Below, one piece after another: positions 43,443 to 45,614 of a DNA stretch of 45,614 bases; the stretch's first letter is position 1, and the number at the start of each line of letters is the position of its first letter. The stretch is from Bryobacterales bacterium (GTDB lineage: Bacteria; Acidobacteriota; Terriglobia; Bryobacterales; Bryobacteraceae). A model generated the notes under the pieces. It made no database searches. It worked only from the letters and a program-made list of their open reading frames with translations, and had not been told where the DNA came from. A program made the translations under genes and the position numbers. The stretch is taken from positions 1-45,614 of the forward strand of contig PLRS01000039.1 in NCBI GenBank assembly GCA_003164035.1, written 5' to 3'.

Positions 43443-44128
43443 CGCCTCCCGAAATCGATCGCATTCTGAGAGACGCGGCCCAATCCCAGCCCGGCCCGGA
43501 CGCGGGGCTGATCGAAGCGATCGCGCGCGGCATCGTGCCCGGCGTCCGCCCGGTGCGCGCCATGATTTCGCCGGCAAGTCTGTCCGCGATCCTGTTGACG
43601 GGCTCGGTGGCGATTTCCCTGCTGGTATCGATACTGGTTGGCCAATACGGTCTGCGGGCCTTGAGCCGGTTCCAGGCGGCGCTGATCTTCAGCGAACTGG
43701 CCATGCTGCTGTGGCTGGCCAGCCGGGCGCTATATGCCGAAATGGTTCCGGCCGGAGGCAGGCTCACCAGCCCGGCGCGGCTGGCGGTCTGGGCGGCATT
43801 GGCGTCGATGGCGATGTTCGTCGAGCTCTTTCCGGATCGCTCCGCCACCGATTTTGTCCATCGCGGCCTGGGCTGCCTGGTTATGGGTTTGATGGTGGCC
43901 GTGCCCGCGGGGGGGCTGTCGGCCCTGTGGCTGCGCCGCGGGCTGGTGCTGAACACGGCCGCGGCCGGCGCCGCCGCCGGCTTGGTGGGAGCGCTGACGG
44001 GCGTCTTCGCGCTGGAATTGCACTGCCCTTATCTGCAGCCGCCCCACCTGCTGTGGCATGCGCTGGTGATTCCGGTGGCGGCGTTGGCCGGCGCCGGGAT
44101 CGGCCGGATGAACCGCTTCCGCGGCTGA
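43439..44128 (+). CDS. NrsF-like (DUF1109) membrane anti-sigma factor
   Basis: 229 residues from the ATG at 43439, which overlaps the sigma stop. The frame stays open upstream to 42851, but only through the sigma gene in another frame. A short cytoplasmic N-terminus (MTPPEIDRILRDAAQSQPGP) is followed by six membrane segments (LSAILLTGSVAISLLVSILV; FSELAMLLWLASRALY; LGCLVMGLMVAVPAGGLSAL, and others). This is the pattern of the DUF1109/NrsF anti-sigma family, which holds its ECF sigma factor at the membrane until a stress signal arrives. Confidence 0.82.
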   Translation: MTPPEIDRILRDAAQSQPGPDAGLIEAIARGIVPGVRPVRAMISPASLSAILLTGSVAISLLVSILVGQYGLRALSRFQAALIFSELAMLLWLASRALYAEMVPAGGRLTSPARLAVWAALASMAMFVELFPDRSATDFVHRGLGCLVMGLMVAVPAGGLSALWLRRGLVLNTAAAGAAAGLVGALTGVFALELHCPYLQPPHLLWHALVIPVAALAGAGIGRMNRFRG

Positions 44129-44156
44129 ATGCCGATCAAGCATCAAATGGCACCGG

Positions 44157-44205
44157 TTGACATCATTTGCTGATATTGACATCATGCTGCGGTTTCTGCC
44201 ATCAT
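44157..44205 (+). promoter_or_regulatory. Repeated TTGACATCAT sites ahead of vapBC
   Basis: TTGACATCAT occurs at 44157-44166 and again at 44176-44185, 19 bp apart (almost two helix turns, so on the same face of DNA). A shorter CCATCAT follows at 44199-44205, running into the start codon. VapB antitoxins with ribbon-helix-helix folds bind such repeats to repress their own operon. A -35 box (TTGACA) is embedded in both copies. Confidence 0.5.
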
Positions 44206-44437
44206 GGAAGCCATGAGGACGACACTGGCGCTGGAAGATGACGCGATGGGCGCGGTGCAGGAATTCTCGGTGCGGCGCCGGATCTCGTTGGGGAAGGCGG
44301 CATCGGAGCTGATTCGCCGGGGCAGCCGGTACCAACTCGGTGTCCGCAAGGTGAACGGGTTGCCGGTCCTGGACGCTTTGGACGACATTCCGGCGATTAC
44401 CGCCGAACGGGTGCGCGAGTTGCTGGACGAAGAATGA
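44204..44437 (+). CDS. VapB-like antitoxin
   Basis: 77 residues (an ATG nine bases later is also possible). The N-terminal part MRTTLALEDDAMGAVQEFSV, then RRRISLGKAASELIRRGSRY, fits a ribbon-helix-helix antitoxin. The acidic C-terminus (PAITAERVRELLDEE) should wrap around and block the toxin. Its last 4 bases overlap the toxin gene (ATGA). It is short and has no other domain. Confidence 0.8.
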   Translation: MEAMRTTLALEDDAMGAVQEFSVRRRISLGKAASELIRRGSRYQLGVRKVNGLPVLDALDDIPAITAERVRELLDEE

Positions 44438-44872
44438 CCCGCCACCTGGCGGACGTCAATATTCTTCTGGCGCTGGTTTGGCCGAGGCATACCGGGCACG
44501 CGGCCGCGCAGGCCTGGTTCGCCAAGTCCGGGCATCGGGGGTGGGCCACCGATCCGGTGACGCAGCTTGGCGTGCTGCGGCTGCTGACCAATCCCGCGGT
44601 CACCCACGGCGCGGTGAGCGCCCGCACGGCACTCGAACTGCTTGCCGAGGCGACTACCCACCCAGGGCACGAGTTCTGGCCGCTCGAGCGCGACATTCCC
44701 GCTCTCCTTAAGCCACTGGCCGCGGAACTGAAGGGGCACCAGCAATGGACCGATGCGCTGCTGTTGGCGCACGCCGCCGAACGGGACGGAGTGCTGGTGA
44801 CCTTCGACGCGGCCATTGGCAAGCTGGCATCGGGCAAGCTCGGCGGGCGCGTCTTGGTCTTGAAGCAGGGAT

Positions 44873-44874
<2 letters not shown>
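44434..44874 (+). CDS. VapC-like PIN-domain toxin (ribonuclease)
   Basis: 146 residues. PIN-domain acidic residues: Asp7 (RHLADVNILLALVWP), Asp107 (QQWTDALLLAHAAERDG) and Asp124 (VLVTFDAAIGKLA). The position usually filled by Glu in WATDPVTQLGVLRLLTNP is Gln44, as in some members of this subfamily. VapC toxins cut tRNA or rRNA when VapB is degraded. The pair is self-contained and may sit here as an accessory module. Repeats follow immediately after its stop. Confidence 0.85.
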
Positions 44875-44978
<104 letters not shown>

Positions 44979-45011
44979 CAGCCGCGCGCCATGCGATAAT
45001 CGGGGTACTCC

Positions 45012-45257
45012 ATGAATGCGCGCGTGTTGGTTTCTTACAAATCGACGGTACTCGATCCGCAAGGGCAGACGGTGCGGTCCGCCCTGGAGGGGCTGGGCTA
45101 TCGTTCCATCGCCGACGTGCGGCAGGGCAAAGTTTTCGACATCGTTCTGAGCGAGGGCACCAGCCGGGAGCAGGCGGCGAAGGAACTCAACGCCATCGCC
45201 CACGAAGTGCTGGCCAATCCGGTAATCGAAGAGTACCGGGTCGAAATCCTGGACTGA
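45012..45257 (+). CDS. purS: Phosphoribosylformylglycinamidine synthase subunit PurS
   Basis: 81 residues: the right length and fold for PurS. The pattern is [20 protein letters not shown], then [20 protein letters not shown] and [15 protein letters not shown]. PurS bridges PurL and PurQ in the four-subunit FGAM synthase of purine biosynthesis. purQ and purL are not adjacent in this window. The gene precedes glmS, an unrelated amidotransferase gene. Confidence 0.9.
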   Translation: MNARVLVSYKSTVLDPQGQTVRSALEGLGYRSIADVRQGKVFDIVLSEGTSREQAAKELNAIAHEVLANPVIEEYRVEILD

Positions 45258-45310
45258 CGCCGGTACCGCCCAGTACGACAAAACAAATGCCCAATCCCTA
45301 TAATGTAGCT

Positions 45311-45614
45311 ATGTGTGGAATCGTAGGCTACATCGGCAACCGCAAAGCGGTGCCGATCATTCTGGATGGGCTCCGCCGGTTGGAGTACCGCGGGTACGAT
45401 TCGGCGGGGCTGGCGGTTTACGACGAACAGGGCGCGTTGGCCATACGCCGGGCCAAGGGGAAGCTGCGCAACCTGGAAGACGCCATCCGCCTGAACCCGG
45501 TGGACGGCTCGTTCGGGATCGGCCATACCCGCTGGGCCACGCACGGCCGGCCCACCGAAGAGAATGCCCATCCGCATCGCGACTGCAAGGGCGACGTGGT
45601 GGTGGTGCACAACG
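45311..45614 (+). CDS. glmS: Glutamine--fructose-6-phosphate aminotransferase GlmS (partial, N-terminal)
   Basis: The first 101 residues are in the window. After Met comes the catalytic Cys ([20 protein letters not shown]), then [40 protein letters not shown] and [13 protein letters not shown], all diagnostic of the GlmS class II glutaminase domain. It makes glucosamine-6-phosphate, the entry to UDP-GlcNAc, peptidoglycan and glycan synthesis. The sugar isomerase half lies beyond the right edge. Confidence 0.95.
   Translation, partial: MCGIVGYIGNRKAVPIILDGLRRLEYRGYDSAGLAVYDEQGALAIRRAKGKLRNLEDAIRLNPVDGSFGIGHTRWATHGRPTEENAHPHRDCKGDVVVVHN

Overview
The window is GC-rich and most likely from an acidobacterium of the Solibacter/Bryobacter type (Bryobacterales). 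The best evidence is the secreted protein at 31891-34113, whose C-terminus looks like the 'Solibacter C-terminal domain' (TIGR03437 type). Supporting evidence is a GH106-like rhamnosidase, a YncE-propeller/phosphoesterase fusion, Ig-repeat secreted proteins and an NrsF-type anti-sigma factor. These assignments come from recognising sequence patterns; no database was searched.

Layout. 1-991 (-) is the start of a TolC-type outer-membrane efflux gene that runs off the left edge. 1211-4540 (+) is a secreted GH106-like alpha-L-rhamnosidase. 4601-6151 (-) is an asparagine-synthase-like enzyme without an intact glutaminase domain, followed by about 1 kb without a convincing gene. 7194-9698 (+) is a secreted Ig-repeat/parallel beta-helix protein that converges on the large cluster.

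9781-30875 (all on the minus strand, about 21 kb, many 4-base overlaps) is an exopolysaccharide operon. In transcription order it encodes a NusG/RfaH-type antiterminator, a ribbon-helix-helix protein, a GumC/Wzz copolymerase, an ExeA-type ATPase, a degenerate BY-kinase-like protein, a Wza-type export protein, a WbaP/WcaJ-type initiating transferase and a Wzx flippase. These are followed by a GT4 tail remnant, a GT4, a frameshifted acetyltransferase, a methyltransferase, a WecG/TagA-family transferase, GDP-mannose 3,5-epimerase, a Wzy/ligase-type polymerase and an acyltransferase-3. The last genes are a GT2, a GT4, a hexapeptide acetyltransferase, a CelD-like GNAT and a polysaccharide deacetylase. 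Together they could make, decorate, polymerise, flip and export a polysaccharide, possibly containing L-galactose or L-gulose. The leader has a good sigma70 promoter (30988-31016), and inside the predicted 5' UTR lies an exact ops-like element, GGCGGTAGCTTGC (30907-30919), just ahead of the operon's own NusG paralogue. This is the most interesting signal in the window.

31656-31732 (-) is tRNA-Val(CAC). 31891-34113 (+) is the Solibacter-type secreted protein. 34201-36214 (-) is a NarL/NarX-type two-component pair. 36328-36918 (+) is a Pal/OmpA lipoprotein with a good terminator, and 36993-37286 (-) is a solo RodZ-like HTH protein. 37651-40176 (+) is a propeller/phosphoesterase protein bracketed by two related direct repeats; the right copy has been split by a 167-bp palindromic element that looks like a MITE. 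40620-42215 (+) is a B12-binding radical SAM enzyme. 42356-42771 (-) is a decayed gene, 42897-44128 (+) an ECF sigma/anti-sigma pair and 44204-44874 (+) a VapBC toxin-antitoxin pair with repeated operator-like sites. The right end has an inverted/tandem repeat (44873-44978), purS, and the start of glmS.
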